A DNA stretch of 52,812 bases from Moraxella pluranimalium (GTDB taxonomy: Bacteria; Pseudomonadota; Gammaproteobacteria; Pseudomonadales; Moraxellaceae), in the NCBI RefSeq assembly GCF_002014825.1, contig NZ_MUYU01000019.1:1-52812 (forward strand), read 5' to 3'. Under the pieces are notes generated by a model. It did not search any database and was not told where the DNA came from. It saw nothing but the letters and a program-made list of their open reading frames with translations. Below, piece by piece: positions 19,772-28,580 of the stretch (positions within the stretch are counted from its first letter, which is position 1; each line of letters opens with the position of its first letter). A program made the translations under genes and the position numbers.

Positions 19772-21835
19772 TTACGGTTGTTTTTTGGTTGGTGGTGTAT
19801 CTTGTGCTGTTGCCTGAGCTTTTGGTGCTTCGGCATATAATGGCTTGTCATAAGCGACATTATAAAGACGCAACGCCTCTTTCATGACATTATGAAATAC
19901 TGGTGCAGACACCTGCCCTGCGTATGACTGCTTACGTGGATCTTCCACCAAAATCGCCACGACAAAGCGTGGGTTGGACGCCGGTGCCATACCGATAAAT
20001 ACCGCACGATGCTGATCGGTATAATAACCCCCTTTCGGATTGGCACGGCGTGATGTACCTGTCTTACCTGCGACACGATAGCCATTGATCGCTGCTTGGG
20101 CACCCGTACCGCCCGATGCTGTCACCAGCTCCATCATTTTGACAATCTCTTGGGCATGCGCCGCCGAAATCACTCGCTCCGGCTTGGCTTTTTCGATGTC
20201 TTTGACCAAGTTCAGTGGCTGTTTGACACCATTATTGGCAAGTGTCGCATAAGCCTGTACAAGCTGTGCCAAGGTCACTTCTAGACCATAGCCATAGCTG
20301 AGCGTTGCTCGGCGTGATAATTCATTTGCCGACGGGACTTTGAGCGTGCCTGATGCTTCTGATGGGAAGTTGAGTGCTGTTTTTTGACCCAAGCCAAATT
20401 TTTGTTGCATACTGACAATGGCATCATTAGGTAGTGCCAAAGCGATTTTTGCTGATGCAACGGTACTTGAACGCTGAATCAAACGTGCCAACGTGATTGC
20501 GCCAAAATTTTTGCCATCACGGATGGTATAGCCACCAACACTCAAATTGCCCGGATTGGTATCAATGATGGTATTGGTCGAAAATTTACCCGACTCAAGC
20601 GCCGCCGCCACCGTGAACGGCTTGACCACCGAACCCGGTTCAAAGACATCCATCACAGGACGATTACGCTCATTCGCACCATCACGATCCGATAGCTTAT
20701 TTGAGTTAAATGACGGCCAAGAACCCATTGCCAACACTTCGCCCGTCTTGACATCAACCACCATGCCCGAGCTTGAGCGAGCAGATTGCAAACGCCCCAC
20801 TTGCTCAAGCTCTTTGTACAAGACATACTGCAAGCGAGAGTCAATCGTCAGGTGCAAATCTTGGCTTTTGACTTGTGGCTTGGATTCCGACAATTCATTG
20901 ATTGGCATATTGTAGCGGTCATGCAAAACAATCAGCTCGCCCGGTGAACCCGTCAAATACTGATTGAACTGCGCTTCAAGACCGGCACGACCAACCACGC
21001 TATCATCTTCTTGCGATCGCCCCATAAAGCCAAGAATCTGCGCATTTGGCTCTGCTTGTAGATAGTAGCGTTGGTCAAAGCGTTCGGTATTTAAAATATT
21101 TTTAATATTCAGTGCTTGTAGTGGTGCTGCAATCTCTGGTGCGACTTTATTTAATAGCACCAGTCGGCGACTGCCTGCGCCTTTTGGCAGTGCCTGCTTG
21201 ATTTGATCATCAATATCATCAGCTTGATAATTCAGCTTATGATTCAACGCCACCGCTTCTTGTAGCTTTGCCAATGGGAAATTTGCCACAGCAGCAATTT
21301 TGACCAAGTCCATCTCTTCAAGCGCTTTGGTGGCACGTTCTTTGACAGCGTCTGATTTGCTGGTCTGTAGCGTCTTATTCAAGTCATAATAACGCTCTGC
21401 ATAAGCCACAGGGTCAAGCGAGATGGTATAAAGTGGCGCATTGGCGGCCAACGGCTTGTTATTGCGATCAAAAATCAAACCCCGTGTTGAAGTCAGGGCA
21501 CGTGTCCTTGTGGTCTTTTCATTGCCCCACTCAACCAAATACTGCGCATCAAAGACCTGACGATACACAGCACTACCCGCCAAATAAATCGCCCCAAGCA
21601 CAATCAAAAACCAAATGACATGGTATCGCCAGACGTCCTGAGTACCGCCCATCAAGGTTGCTGATTGGCGTTTTGGGGCAATGATTTTGGCAAGTAGCCA
21701 TTTTGCGCCTTGCACTAGCTTATTTGATGATTGAGCACTCTTTTCTCGCTTGGCACTGACACGCTTGCGACGCAGTGGCGGTGTGATGGTCGCACTTTTT
21801 GGCGCAGTCTTTTGGGATTTATTATCTTGGCTCAT
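19772..21835 (-). CDS. ftsI: Peptidoglycan transpeptidase FtsI (penicillin-binding protein 3)
   Basis: FtsI cross-links septal peptidoglycan and is a main beta-lactam target. The 687-residue protein has a cytoplasmic basic tail, one membrane helix (about residues 75-95), a pedestal domain, and the transpeptidase domain with the SxxK serine S402 (EPGSVVKPF) and KTGT at 591-594. The second motif, normally SxN, reads S456-S457-T458 (RSSTVASAK), an unusual Asn to Thr change. I start at ATG 21835, one base after the ftsL stop, rather than at the ATG 16 codons upstream inside ftsL. The C terminus has a short polar Gln/Thr/Lys tail. Confidence 0.95.
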   Translation of the reverse strand: MSQDNKSQKTAPKSATITPPLRRKRVSAKREKSAQSSNKLVQGAKWLLAKIIAPKRQSATLMGGTQDVWRYHVIWFLIVLGAIYLAGSAVYRQVFDAQYLVEWGNEKTTRTRALTSTRGLIFDRNNKPLAANAPLYTISLDPVAYAERYYDLNKTLQTSKSDAVKERATKALEEMDLVKIAAVANFPLAKLQEAVALNHKLNYQADDIDDQIKQALPKGAGSRRLVLLNKVAPEIAAPLQALNIKNILNTERFDQRYYLQAEPNAQILGFMGRSQEDDSVVGRAGLEAQFNQYLTGSPGELIVLHDRYNMPINELSESKPQVKSQDLHLTIDSRLQYVLYKELEQVGRLQSARSSSGMVVDVKTGEVLAMGSWPSFNSNKLSDRDGANERNRPVMDVFEPGSVVKPFTVAAALESGKFSTNTIIDTNPGNLSVGGYTIRDGKNFGAITLARLIQRSSTVASAKIALALPNDAIVSMQQKFGLGQKTALNFPSEASGTLKVPSANELSRRATLSYGYGLEVTLAQLVQAYATLANNGVKQPLNLVKDIEKAKPERVISAAHAQEIVKMMELVTASGGTGAQAAINGYRVAGKTGTSRRANPKGGYYTDQHRAVFIGMAPASNPRFVVAILVEDPRKQSYAGQVSAPVFHNVMKEALRLYNVAYDKPLYAEAPKAQATAQDTPPTKKQP

Positions 21836-21836
21836 C

Positions 21837-22205
21837 TTATTTTCCCTGTTTCTCTGACTGCGTTTGCCCTGCTGATGGTGCAATCACTCGGCGATTTTCA
21901 CCCGTTGGGAAAAACATACCCAGCTCACTAACTGCACGGCTTGCCACTTGTGGTGTGGCACTAAAGGTTTGTTGCTCGATCATCAGCCGTTGCTCTTCGG
22001 TGCGAAGATCGCTAAGCTCAAGATCCAATTTGCGAATCTGAATATGCACCTGATGTCGCTCATTGGTCTGCTCAACAATACTCAGCGCCGTCCAAAAAAT
22101 CAGCAACACAAGAATCGCCAAAATCACACGCAATACTGTTGTAAAATTGGTGCGAATGGCTTGTGTGTTTTCATTTATAAAATTACTGAGTTTTGGACTG
22201 CTCAT
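21837..22205 (-). CDS. ftsL: Cell division protein FtsL
   Basis: FtsL links FtsB and FtsQ to the FtsWI synthase at the divisome. The 122-residue product has a short cytoplasmic N terminus, one membrane helix (about residues 24-42, TVLRVILAILVLLIFWTAL), and a periplasmic heptad-rich segment (VHIQIRKLDLELSDLRTEEQRL) as expected for the coiled coil. The position between rsmH and ftsI supports the call. The sequence of this family is poorly conserved, so context matters here. Confidence 0.93.
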   Translation of the reverse strand: MSSPKLSNFINENTQAIRTNFTTVLRVILAILVLLIFWTALSIVEQTNERHQVHIQIRKLDLELSDLRTEEQRLMIEQQTFSATPQVASRAVSELGMFFPTGENRRVIAPSAGQTQSEKQGK

Positions 22206-22276
22206 GTTGCTCTACTAACTATCACTAAAAAATATCATTAAACTTTATCAATTATCAAATCATTGCCATCTAGCAA

Positions 22277-23260
22277 TCACACATCGCCTACCCACGCCAC
22301 ATCGCTACGGGTTGCGCCACGCAGCCACGCACTGCGTGCACGGGGATTGGCTTTGACTTCGGCATCACTTGGCGCGACTCGCTTTGGCTTGCCAAAGTAT
22401 TTTGGGCGTACAGGCGGTATCGGTAGATGTGCATCTTCGTCGTATTGCCCACGGCTATGTTTTTGTAAAAACTGCTTGATACGGCGGTCTTCGAGCGAAT
22501 GAAAGCTAATCACGGCAAGCTCGCCACCTGCTTTTAGCACATCGATACTTTGGGTAAGAAACTCATCGACATCGCCAAGCTCATTATTAATAAAAATCCG
22601 CATCGCCTGAAAGCTTTGGGTGGCAGGATGTTTGCCTTTTTGCCAATTTGGATGCGCCTGCTTGATGACTTCTGCCAGTGCCAGCGTTGAGTCATAATTC
22701 TCCATCGCCTTAATCGCCCGAGCGATACGCCGTGAATGACGCTCTTCGCCATATTCAAACAGCACATCGGCAAGCTCATCAGCAGACACACGAGTAAGCC
22801 ACGCCGACACAGGCTCGCCACGAGTGGTATCCATACGCATATCCACCGCCCCATCTCGCATAAAGCTAAAGCCACGAGTGCCGTCATCCAGCTGCGGACT
22901 TGATACACCAAGGTCTGCCATCAAGCCATCGACTTTATCAATGCCAAGTGTCACGAGGCTGTCTGTCAGACTTGCAAAGCTGTCATGCACTACCTTGATA
23001 CGAGCATCCGCCTGCGCCAAATCCTGTGCCACCGCAATGGCTTCAGGGTCTTTATCAAACACCACAAGGCAAGCATCATCTGCCAAATACTCAAGCAACA
23101 ATCGGCTATGCCCGCCCCGCCCAAAGGTCGCATCGACATAGATGCCCGATACCGACCGCTTTGGCACATCGGCAAGTGTCTTGACACCAAGCACCATTGC
23201 CACCGTCTCTTCGAGTAGAACGGTAGTATGACTAAAATCGGCTGTGGCTTGGCTTGACAT
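22277..23260 (-). CDS. rsmH: 16S rRNA (cytosine(1402)-N(4))-methyltransferase
   Basis: RsmH methylates C1402 at the ribosomal P site. The 327-residue product has the family N terminus (HTTVLLEETV), the SAM-binding segment (VDATFGRGGHSRLLLE), LMADLGVSSPQLDDGTRGFSFMRDGAVDMRMD, and FHSLEDRRIKQFL near the C terminus. It is the first gene of the cluster; no mraZ is visible upstream, where a 403-base spacer leads to gltX on the other strand. A GGGG-containing ribosome binding site precedes the ATG. Confidence 0.96.
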   Translation of the reverse strand: MSSQATADFSHTTVLLEETVAMVLGVKTLADVPKRSVSGIYVDATFGRGGHSRLLLEYLADDACLVVFDKDPEAIAVAQDLAQADARIKVVHDSFASLTDSLVTLGIDKVDGLMADLGVSSPQLDDGTRGFSFMRDGAVDMRMDTTRGEPVSAWLTRVSADELADVLFEYGEERHSRRIARAIKAMENYDSTLALAEVIKQAHPNWQKGKHPATQSFQAMRIFINNELGDVDEFLTQSIDVLKAGGELAVISFHSLEDRRIKQFLQKHSRGQYDEDAHLPIPPVRPKYFGKPKRVAPSDAEVKANPRARSAWLRGATRSDVAWVGDV

Positions 23261-23663
23261 ATCGCCCCTTATGCTGGTTTTGGTTTGGCTTGTTTTGGGT
23301 CTTAGCTAATTTAGTTTGGCTAAGTTTTAACGAATTGACAGTCATTCAATGGCTGATGATGCATCATGATTCATCAAAATTCACCAAATTATGTGCTTAT
23401 ATTTCAAAATTTAATAAATTCACCATAAAGTAAATTTTATTAAACAATCGCATGGAAATATAACCTTACTATTTTAGCAGTAATTGGTGTATTTTTGGGG
23501 AAAATGTGGCGGTTTTTTGTATGCGTTTGTTACTGATTTTAAACAGCTTTGCCAATCCATCAGCATTCAGCCATCTTCAGCTACCAAAAATCGTGCTAAT
23601 TTGGTATCATAACCACAATTTATGCGTTATCTTAGCCATTTTTGAAATTATTTTGAGATTATT
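23261..23663. other. Divergent control region between rsmH and gltX
   Basis: A 403-base AT-rich spacer. It contains a perfect palindrome ATGATGCATCAT (23354-23365) in a run of ATCA-rich sequence, and a small inverted repeat (CTTAGC / GCTAAG near 23302-23324). Promoters for both genes should lie here, but I cannot fix them by eye. mraZ, which often opens the dcw cluster, is absent. Confidence 0.55.
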
Positions 23664-25166
23664 ATGACTCGTCCAGTTCGTACTCGTATCGCCCCAAGTC
23701 CAACAGGCTTTCCTCATGTTGGCACTGCTTACATTGCACTATTTAACCTAGCTTTTGCCAAATCGATGGGCGGCGAATTTATCCTGCGTATCGAAGACAC
23801 CGACCAAGTACGCTCAACCGCCCAATCCGAGCAAATGATTCTAAATGCCCTAAAATGGATGGGGCTAACTTGGTCAGAAGGCCCTGATGTCGGCGGCCCG
23901 CACGCACCGTATCGCCAATCGGAGCGTAGTGAAATTTATAAAAAATACGCCCAGCAGCTACTTGATGATGGTCATGCGTTCCGCTGTTTTTGTACGCCCG
24001 AAGAGCTTGATGCCATGCGTGAAGCGCAGATGGCACAAGGCCTGCCGGTCAAATATGACGGTCGCTATGCCAATCTTAGCCGTGAAGAGTCGGATGCACT
24101 AGCCGCTAGCGGTAAGCCATTTGTCATCCGTATGCGTGTGCCAACTGAAGGCGTGTGCACCATTCATGATATGCTGCGTGGTGAAGTTACCATCCCTTGG
24201 GAGCAGGTCGATATGCAAGTTTTGCTAAAGACTGACGGTCTGCCAACTTACCACCTTGCCAATGTCGTCGATGACCATTTGATGCAAATCACCCATGTAC
24301 TGCGTGGTGAAGAATGGCTGCCATCAGCGCCAAAACATCAGCTATTGTATCAATATTTTGGTTGGGAGATGCCTGTACTGTGCCATATGCCACTACTGCG
24401 TAACCCTGACAAATCCAAGCTGTCTAAACGCAAAAACCCAACATCCATCACCTACTATCGTGATGCTGGCGTATTGCCTGAAGCCCTGCTAAACTATCTA
24501 GGTCGCATGGGTTATAGCCTGCCAAATGAACAAGAAAAATTCACCCTAGATGAGATGATTGCAAGCTTTGATATTAAGCGCGTCTCACTTGGTGGCCCTG
24601 TCTTTGATATCGAAAAACTCTACTGGCTAAATAGTGAATACCTGCGTGCGATGGATGTAGAAAATCTAAAAAATACTATCTTATCATGGGCAAGCGATGA
24701 TGCTAAGCTTACCGCCATCACCAAAGCCATTCAGCCACGCATCAATCTACTGTCTGATGCCATCAACTGGGCGGGTTTTTATTTCCAAAACCTACCAAAT
24801 GTCACCGCCGAAGATTTTGCGCATAAATCACTCGACACCGACCAACTGCTTGAAATCCTATACCTTGCCACATGGCAACTTGAGAGCTTGCCTGAATGGA
24901 GCGAAGAGAACATTTATAAGGTGCTCAAGGGCTTGGCAGCGAATTTTGAGATTAAGCTTAAGGACTTTATGCAGCCGTTCTTTGTTGCCATTGCCGGTAG
25001 CACATCAAGCACCCCTGTGATGAACTCGATGTTCGTGCTTGGTGCAGATATGACGCTAGCTCGCCTGCGCCATGCCACCGAAGTGCTTGGCGGTCTTGGC
25101 AAGAAAAAGCTGAAAAAGCTTGAAGAAAAGAACAAAGCTTTGCCAAATTTCTTGGCGGATGAATAA
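23664..25166 (+). CDS. gltX: Glutamate--tRNA ligase
   Basis: A class I aminoacyl-tRNA synthetase of 500 residues. The HIGH-type signature is [12 protein letters not shown] (residues 11-22) and the KMSKS-type loop is KLSKRKNPT (from about residue 252). [10 protein letters not shown] and the anticodon-binding C-terminal half are intact. A tRNA-Glu gene lies nearby downstream at 25553. It ends in a terminator at 25215. Confidence 0.96.
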   Translation: MTRPVRTRIAPSPTGFPHVGTAYIALFNLAFAKSMGGEFILRIEDTDQVRSTAQSEQMILNALKWMGLTWSEGPDVGGPHAPYRQSERSEIYKKYAQQLLDDGHAFRCFCTPEELDAMREAQMAQGLPVKYDGRYANLSREESDALAASGKPFVIRMRVPTEGVCTIHDMLRGEVTIPWEQVDMQVLLKTDGLPTYHLANVVDDHLMQITHVLRGEEWLPSAPKHQLLYQYFGWEMPVLCHMPLLRNPDKSKLSKRKNPTSITYYRDAGVLPEALLNYLGRMGYSLPNEQEKFTLDEMIASFDIKRVSLGGPVFDIEKLYWLNSEYLRAMDVENLKNTILSWASDDAKLTAITKAIQPRINLLSDAINWAGFYFQNLPNVTAEDFAHKSLDTDQLLEILYLATWQLESLPEWSEENIYKVLKGLAANFEIKLKDFMQPFFVAIAGSTSSTPVMNSMFVLGADMTLARLRHATEVLGGLGKKKLKKLEEKNKALPNFLADE

Positions 25167-25214
25167 TTGCTTGGCTTAGTAATGGTTTGGTGATAGCCAA
25201 GTTATAGCAAGCAC

Positions 25215-25249
25215 AAAACGGCATATCCGTCATCGATGTGCCGTTTTTT
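25215..25249 (+). terminator. Terminator of gltX
   Basis: AAAACGGCA and TGCCGTTTTTT form a stem with a T run, about 50 bases after gltX. Confidence 0.75.
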
Positions 25250-25322
25250 ATTGATAATTTATGAACAAAATCAAAGCATTATGGGATTTATGACAAATTC
25301 GCAAATTTTTTGCAAAAAAGGC

Positions 25323-25350
25323 TTGACGCTCCAAAAAATTACTGTATAAT
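25323..25350 (+). promoter_or_regulatory. Promoter of the tRNA-Ala/tRNA-Glu unit
   Basis: TTGACG (25323-25328), 16 bases, perfect TATAAT (25345-25350); the tRNA-Ala begins 17 bases downstream. Confidence 0.8.
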
Positions 25351-25366
25351 ACGCACTCATTAGCAC

Positions 25367-25442
25367 GGGGCTATAGCTCAGTTGGTAGAGCACTTGCATG
25401 GCATGCAAGGGGTCAGCGGTTCGACTCCGCTTAGCTCCACCA
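25367..25442 (+). tRNA. tRNA-Ala (anticodon GGC)
   Basis: A 76-base tRNA with encoded CCA. The anticodon stem CTTGC/GCAAG encloses ATGGCAT, giving anticodon GGC for alanine. D and T arms are canonical. Confidence 0.96.
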
Positions 25443-25552
25443 AATCGCTAATGATGAATGTAAGCACCTAGGCATTTTCTTGCATTCTAAAGCTTAAACG
25501 CTTAAATTTGAGTTATTTTTTTGATTAAAAATAAAAAAATAACACGCTTTGC

Positions 25553-25628
25553 GTCCCATTCGTCTAGAGGCCTAGGACACCGCCCTTTCACGGCGGTAAC
25601 AGGGGTTCGAATCCCCTATGGGATGCCA
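25553..25628 (+). tRNA. tRNA-Glu (anticodon TTC)
   Basis: A 76-base tRNA with acceptor stem GTCCCAT/ATGGGAT and encoded CCA. The anticodon stem CCGCC/GGCGG encloses CTTTCAC, giving TTC for glutamate. It is probably co-transcribed with tRNA-Ala and lies close to its synthetase gene gltX. Confidence 0.96.
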
Positions 25629-25649
25629 ATATTCTTCTCATCTGAGAGC

Positions 25650-25681
25650 AAAAAGCCAGTCATATAGCGACTGGCTTTTTT
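25650..25681 (+). terminator. Terminator of the tRNA-Ala/tRNA-Glu unit
   Basis: AAAAGCCAGTC and GACTGGCTTTT form an 11-pair stem with a T run, 21 bases after tRNA-Glu. Confidence 0.85.
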
Positions 25682-25706
25682 GTTATACGGCATTTATCCG
25701 AGCATT

Positions 25707-26393
25707 ATGGCAAATTTTCATACTCATCTTGGCGTTGGTGCATTGGCAAGTGTTGGTGTTGCTGTTGCAGGCTTTAGCACGCAGTTGTATGGGCTGACGA
25801 CAGCACTACTGTGTGCTATCATCGGTACGCTTGGCAGTTTGTTGCCTGATATTGACCTTGAGCATTCACGCCCTGCCGCACAGGGATTTTTGGTCGTCTC
25901 GCTCATCACATCGACACTCATCACCATCTTATACGCCAACCGTTATAGCGGTGATGAGCTGATATTGCATTCGCTGATGGTCTGGGCGGTGGGATTTTTG
26001 GTGCTACGATTTGGGGTGTTTGAAACCTTTAGCCGTCTGACCACACATCGCGGCATGGTGCACTCGATTCCTTATATGGCGGTGTTTGCTTTGGTGGTGG
26101 TTTGTGGGGCATTTTATGGACTGCATTTGACAGCCTTTGTCAGCTGGCTGTTTGGGCTTGTGCTATTTATCGGCTCGATGGTGCATTTGCTGCTGGATGA
26201 GATTTATAGCGTGGATGCGTTTGGCCTGCGACTCAAGCAATCCTTTGGCACAGCGATTAAGCTGTTTGAAAAAGATAAGCTCGTGCAATATGCTTGCCTA
26301 TATCTGGTGCTGGGCGTGCTGTATTATTTTGCCCCACCCTATCAAGATTTGTGGCGCGGCTTGGTGCGTATCACTCGTCAGCTGATGGGTTAA
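25707..26393 (+). CDS. YdjM/DUF457-type membrane-bound metal-dependent hydrolase
   Basis: The 228-residue product resembles the YdjM family of inner-membrane proteins annotated as metal-dependent hydrolases. It starts MANFHTHL, shows LGSLLPDIDLEHS, the conserved TTHRGMVHSIPY, and HLLLDEIYSVDAFG; His and Asp residues lie at the ends of about seven hydrophobic helices, as in the family. Its activity is not established. I choose ATG 25707 over an ATG nine codons upstream that falls inside the tRNA terminator. Its stop codon overlaps, on the opposite strand, the stop of the convergent gene. Confidence 0.82.
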   Translation: MANFHTHLGVGALASVGVAVAGFSTQLYGLTTALLCAIIGTLGSLLPDIDLEHSRPAAQGFLVVSLITSTLITILYANRYSGDELILHSLMVWAVGFLVLRFGVFETFSRLTTHRGMVHSIPYMAVFALVVVCGAFYGLHLTAFVSWLFGLVLFIGSMVHLLLDEIYSVDAFGLRLKQSFGTAIKLFEKDKLVQYACLYLVLGVLYYFAPPYQDLWRGLVRITRQLMG

Positions 26394-26833
26394 TACCGAA
26401 ACGCCATCCCTGTCGCCACAAAACATAATGACCACAGACAAATCAAGCCCACATGAACTGCCATCACCTTGAGCGTGCTGTCGGTAAAGTTGCCCTGCTC
26501 AAGCTTTGCCACCACACGAAATCTTGCATGTAATGCGGTGATGATGGTGAGCAGTAGCCAAGTTAATTTGGCATGAATCAAGGCAGTCAAAGCCCCCATC
26601 GGTGTCAGCCAAGTTGCCACAGGCGTGATGGCGTTTAGCATATATAAGCCTGTGATGATTTGCACTGCTAGGGCTGTCATGCCAAGCGGTTCATAGCTTT
26701 TCTCGAATGTTAAAAAGCCTGCCACATCTTGCTTGCGCACAAAAGTTGGCATCAGGCGAATGAGTAGATACAGATGTCCACCTACCCAAATGCTTGCACC
26801 GATTAAGTGTAAAAATAAGGCAATTTTCATCAT
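26390..26833 (-). CDS. CopD-like four-helix membrane protein
   Basis: The 147-residue protein has four hydrophobic helices (about residues 5-25, 52-72, 83-103, 124-145) and His residues at HLIGASIWVGGHL and HAKLTW, like the CopD/YnaI-type haem or copper-associated membrane domain. The exact role is unknown. Its start overlaps the DUF3025 gene by four bases (ATGA), so it is the last gene of a coupled operon with thrB. Confidence 0.75.
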   Translation of the reverse strand: MMKIALFLHLIGASIWVGGHLYLLIRLMPTFVRKQDVAGFLTFEKSYEPLGMTALAVQIITGLYMLNAITPVATWLTPMGALTALIHAKLTWLLLTIITALHARFRVVAKLEQGNFTDSTLKVMAVHVGLICLWSLCFVATGMAFRY

Positions 26834-27693
26834 GTTCTACGCCCACTACGAAATACGCTGGTATCTTGATAAAAGTCAGCATCTTGACCATCCCAAAAAT
26901 ACGGCACACCAAGCACAGGCAAGGGCTGTAAGTCTCTTGGCGTGGTAGCAGGATTAGATAGCCAATGATTCAGCTGTGCTGCCACACGCTCATCCAATAC
27001 CGTCAAGCGTTCGGCAAAAGACATCTTAAAAAACGAGCCATCCACCGGGACAATCAGCGTATGACCGCACAGATTTTTGCGGGGATGAATCAGTTGCTCT
27101 AATAGTGCATGCCCAAAGATAACAGCTTGGGCATGGACATCTGCTCGCTCATCGGTATTTGGCTGATGCCAAAACTGTCTTGGGGCAACAAGCGACCCCA
27201 TCCAATCAAACTGACACAAACGCTCGGCAATAGCTGCCCCTATCGCATCATCGCTCACCGCTAGGATAATGCCATTTTCATCAAATACCGTGATGGCATC
27301 ACGCACACGATTACGCCCATTGCCTGTGGCATCGTCGCCCAGATGCTTTAGATGATGAAAATTTAGCATGGCTTTGGACTTTGGAAAACTTGCCCAAATG
27401 CACGCCCCAAACCAATCGTGCAGATTATCCCGTGTGGGGATTTTGCCCGTCTCGCCGATATAGCGTTCATACGCCACGCCATGTGGCAAATCGCTTTGGT
27501 CGGTAAAGCTAAGCGCTCGCCCTGTGTGGCTTGCTAGCGATAAATGATTTTCTTTAAAATACTCATTCAGCCATGCAGACAATGGCACTTTACCATCCAT
27601 GCCAAATGCCTGATGCATACGAGCAAATGGCGCTAGCCAAGGGCATGCTTGGTCAATGGTGGCAAATGCATCGGCAAAACTGGCAGTCGCCAT
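26830..27693 (-). CDS. DUF3025 family protein
   Basis: A 287-residue soluble protein carrying the DUF3025 signature: RDNLHDWFGACIWASFPKSK, followed by GNGRNRVRDAITVFDENG. No function is known for this family. Several conserved His, Asp and Arg residues hint at an enzyme or a binding fold. It begins on the last base of the amidotransferase stop and ends overlapping the CopD-like gene, so the three are translationally coupled. Confidence 0.8.
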   Translation of the reverse strand: MATASFADAFATIDQACPWLAPFARMHQAFGMDGKVPLSAWLNEYFKENHLSLASHTGRALSFTDQSDLPHGVAYERYIGETGKIPTRDNLHDWFGACIWASFPKSKAMLNFHHLKHLGDDATGNGRNRVRDAITVFDENGIILAVSDDAIGAAIAERLCQFDWMGSLVAPRQFWHQPNTDERADVHAQAVIFGHALLEQLIHPRKNLCGHTLIVPVDGSFFKMSFAERLTVLDERVAAQLNHWLSNPATTPRDLQPLPVLGVPYFWDGQDADFYQDTSVFRSGRRT

Positions 27694-28580
27694 CAGACAC
27701 TTGCCCCGACTGAGCGTGCCAAAGCGATGCCTTCTTCGATGCTCATATAGGTTTTTTTGCTGGGTGTATCACGAAATACCACATCACCATCTTTAAAAAT
27801 CACGCACTCATCGACGGCAAGCTGTTGCCATTTTTCATTATCCGTCAAAGGCACAGTGACCAAAATCGTTACCTTGTCATTTTCGGTGGTGACATCCTGA
27901 AAATTAATCGTCATCTCGCCATCAGACAGCTTGGCTTCACCAAATGGCGCTTTGCGGGTTAGATAAAATAATAAACTACCTGCATACGCCAAATGCCAAT
28001 CACCATTAGACAATAAGCAATTGTACAAACCATTGGCGGACAGATAGCGACACTGCGCCGTCAAAAAGGCAAATAACGCTTCGTCCGATGGACGGCTTTT
28101 AAAGGTGGCTTTTAGGCGGTTCAATAGATAACAAAACGCCAATTCGCTATCAGTCGTACCCACAGGCGTATAATGCTCGGCATTGCCGTTCGCCATCAGA
28201 CGCTCGGTGCGTTTGACGAAACTCTCGGTCATCTGCCCATTATGCGCAAATGCCCACTGCTCACCCCACACTTCACGCACAAAGGGATGGGTATTGGCAA
28301 GGCTGTTACTGCCCTGCGTAGCTTTGCGGATATGGGCAATGACATTCATCGCACGAATGGGGTAATTATTCACCAAATCGGCAATCGGTGATGAATGGCT
28401 TGGCTTATCATCATGAAATTGGCGCAAACCCACGCCTGCTTCATGAGCATTTTTTTCAAAAAACGCAATCCCAAAGCCGTCTTCGTGATGGTCGGTCAGC
28501 CCGCCACGCTGCCGAAAACCCGCAAAGCTAAAGCCGATATCTGTTGGGGTGTTGCAGTTCATTCCTAGAAGTTGGCACAT
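27693..28580 (-). CDS. Class II glutamine amidotransferase, YafJ type
   Basis: The 295-residue product begins MCQLLGMN, so after Met removal the N-terminal Cys would be the Ntn nucleophile of a class II amidotransferase. GGLTDHHEDGFGIAFF, HIRKATQGSN, and FAHNGQM match the YafJ subgroup, stand-alone amidotransferases without a known synthase partner. I choose ATG 28580, whose A is the last base of the thrB stop; this leaves Cys at position 2, which an upstream in-frame start would bury. Substrate unknown. Confidence 0.88.
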   Translation of the reverse strand: MCQLLGMNCNTPTDIGFSFAGFRQRGGLTDHHEDGFGIAFFEKNAHEAGVGLRQFHDDKPSHSSPIADLVNNYPIRAMNVIAHIRKATQGSNSLANTHPFVREVWGEQWAFAHNGQMTESFVKRTERLMANGNAEHYTPVGTTDSELAFCYLLNRLKATFKSRPSDEALFAFLTAQCRYLSANGLYNCLLSNGDWHLAYAGSLLFYLTRKAPFGEAKLSDGEMTINFQDVTTENDKVTILVTVPLTDNEKWQQLAVDECVIFKDGDVVFRDTPSKKTYMSIEEGIALARSVGASV

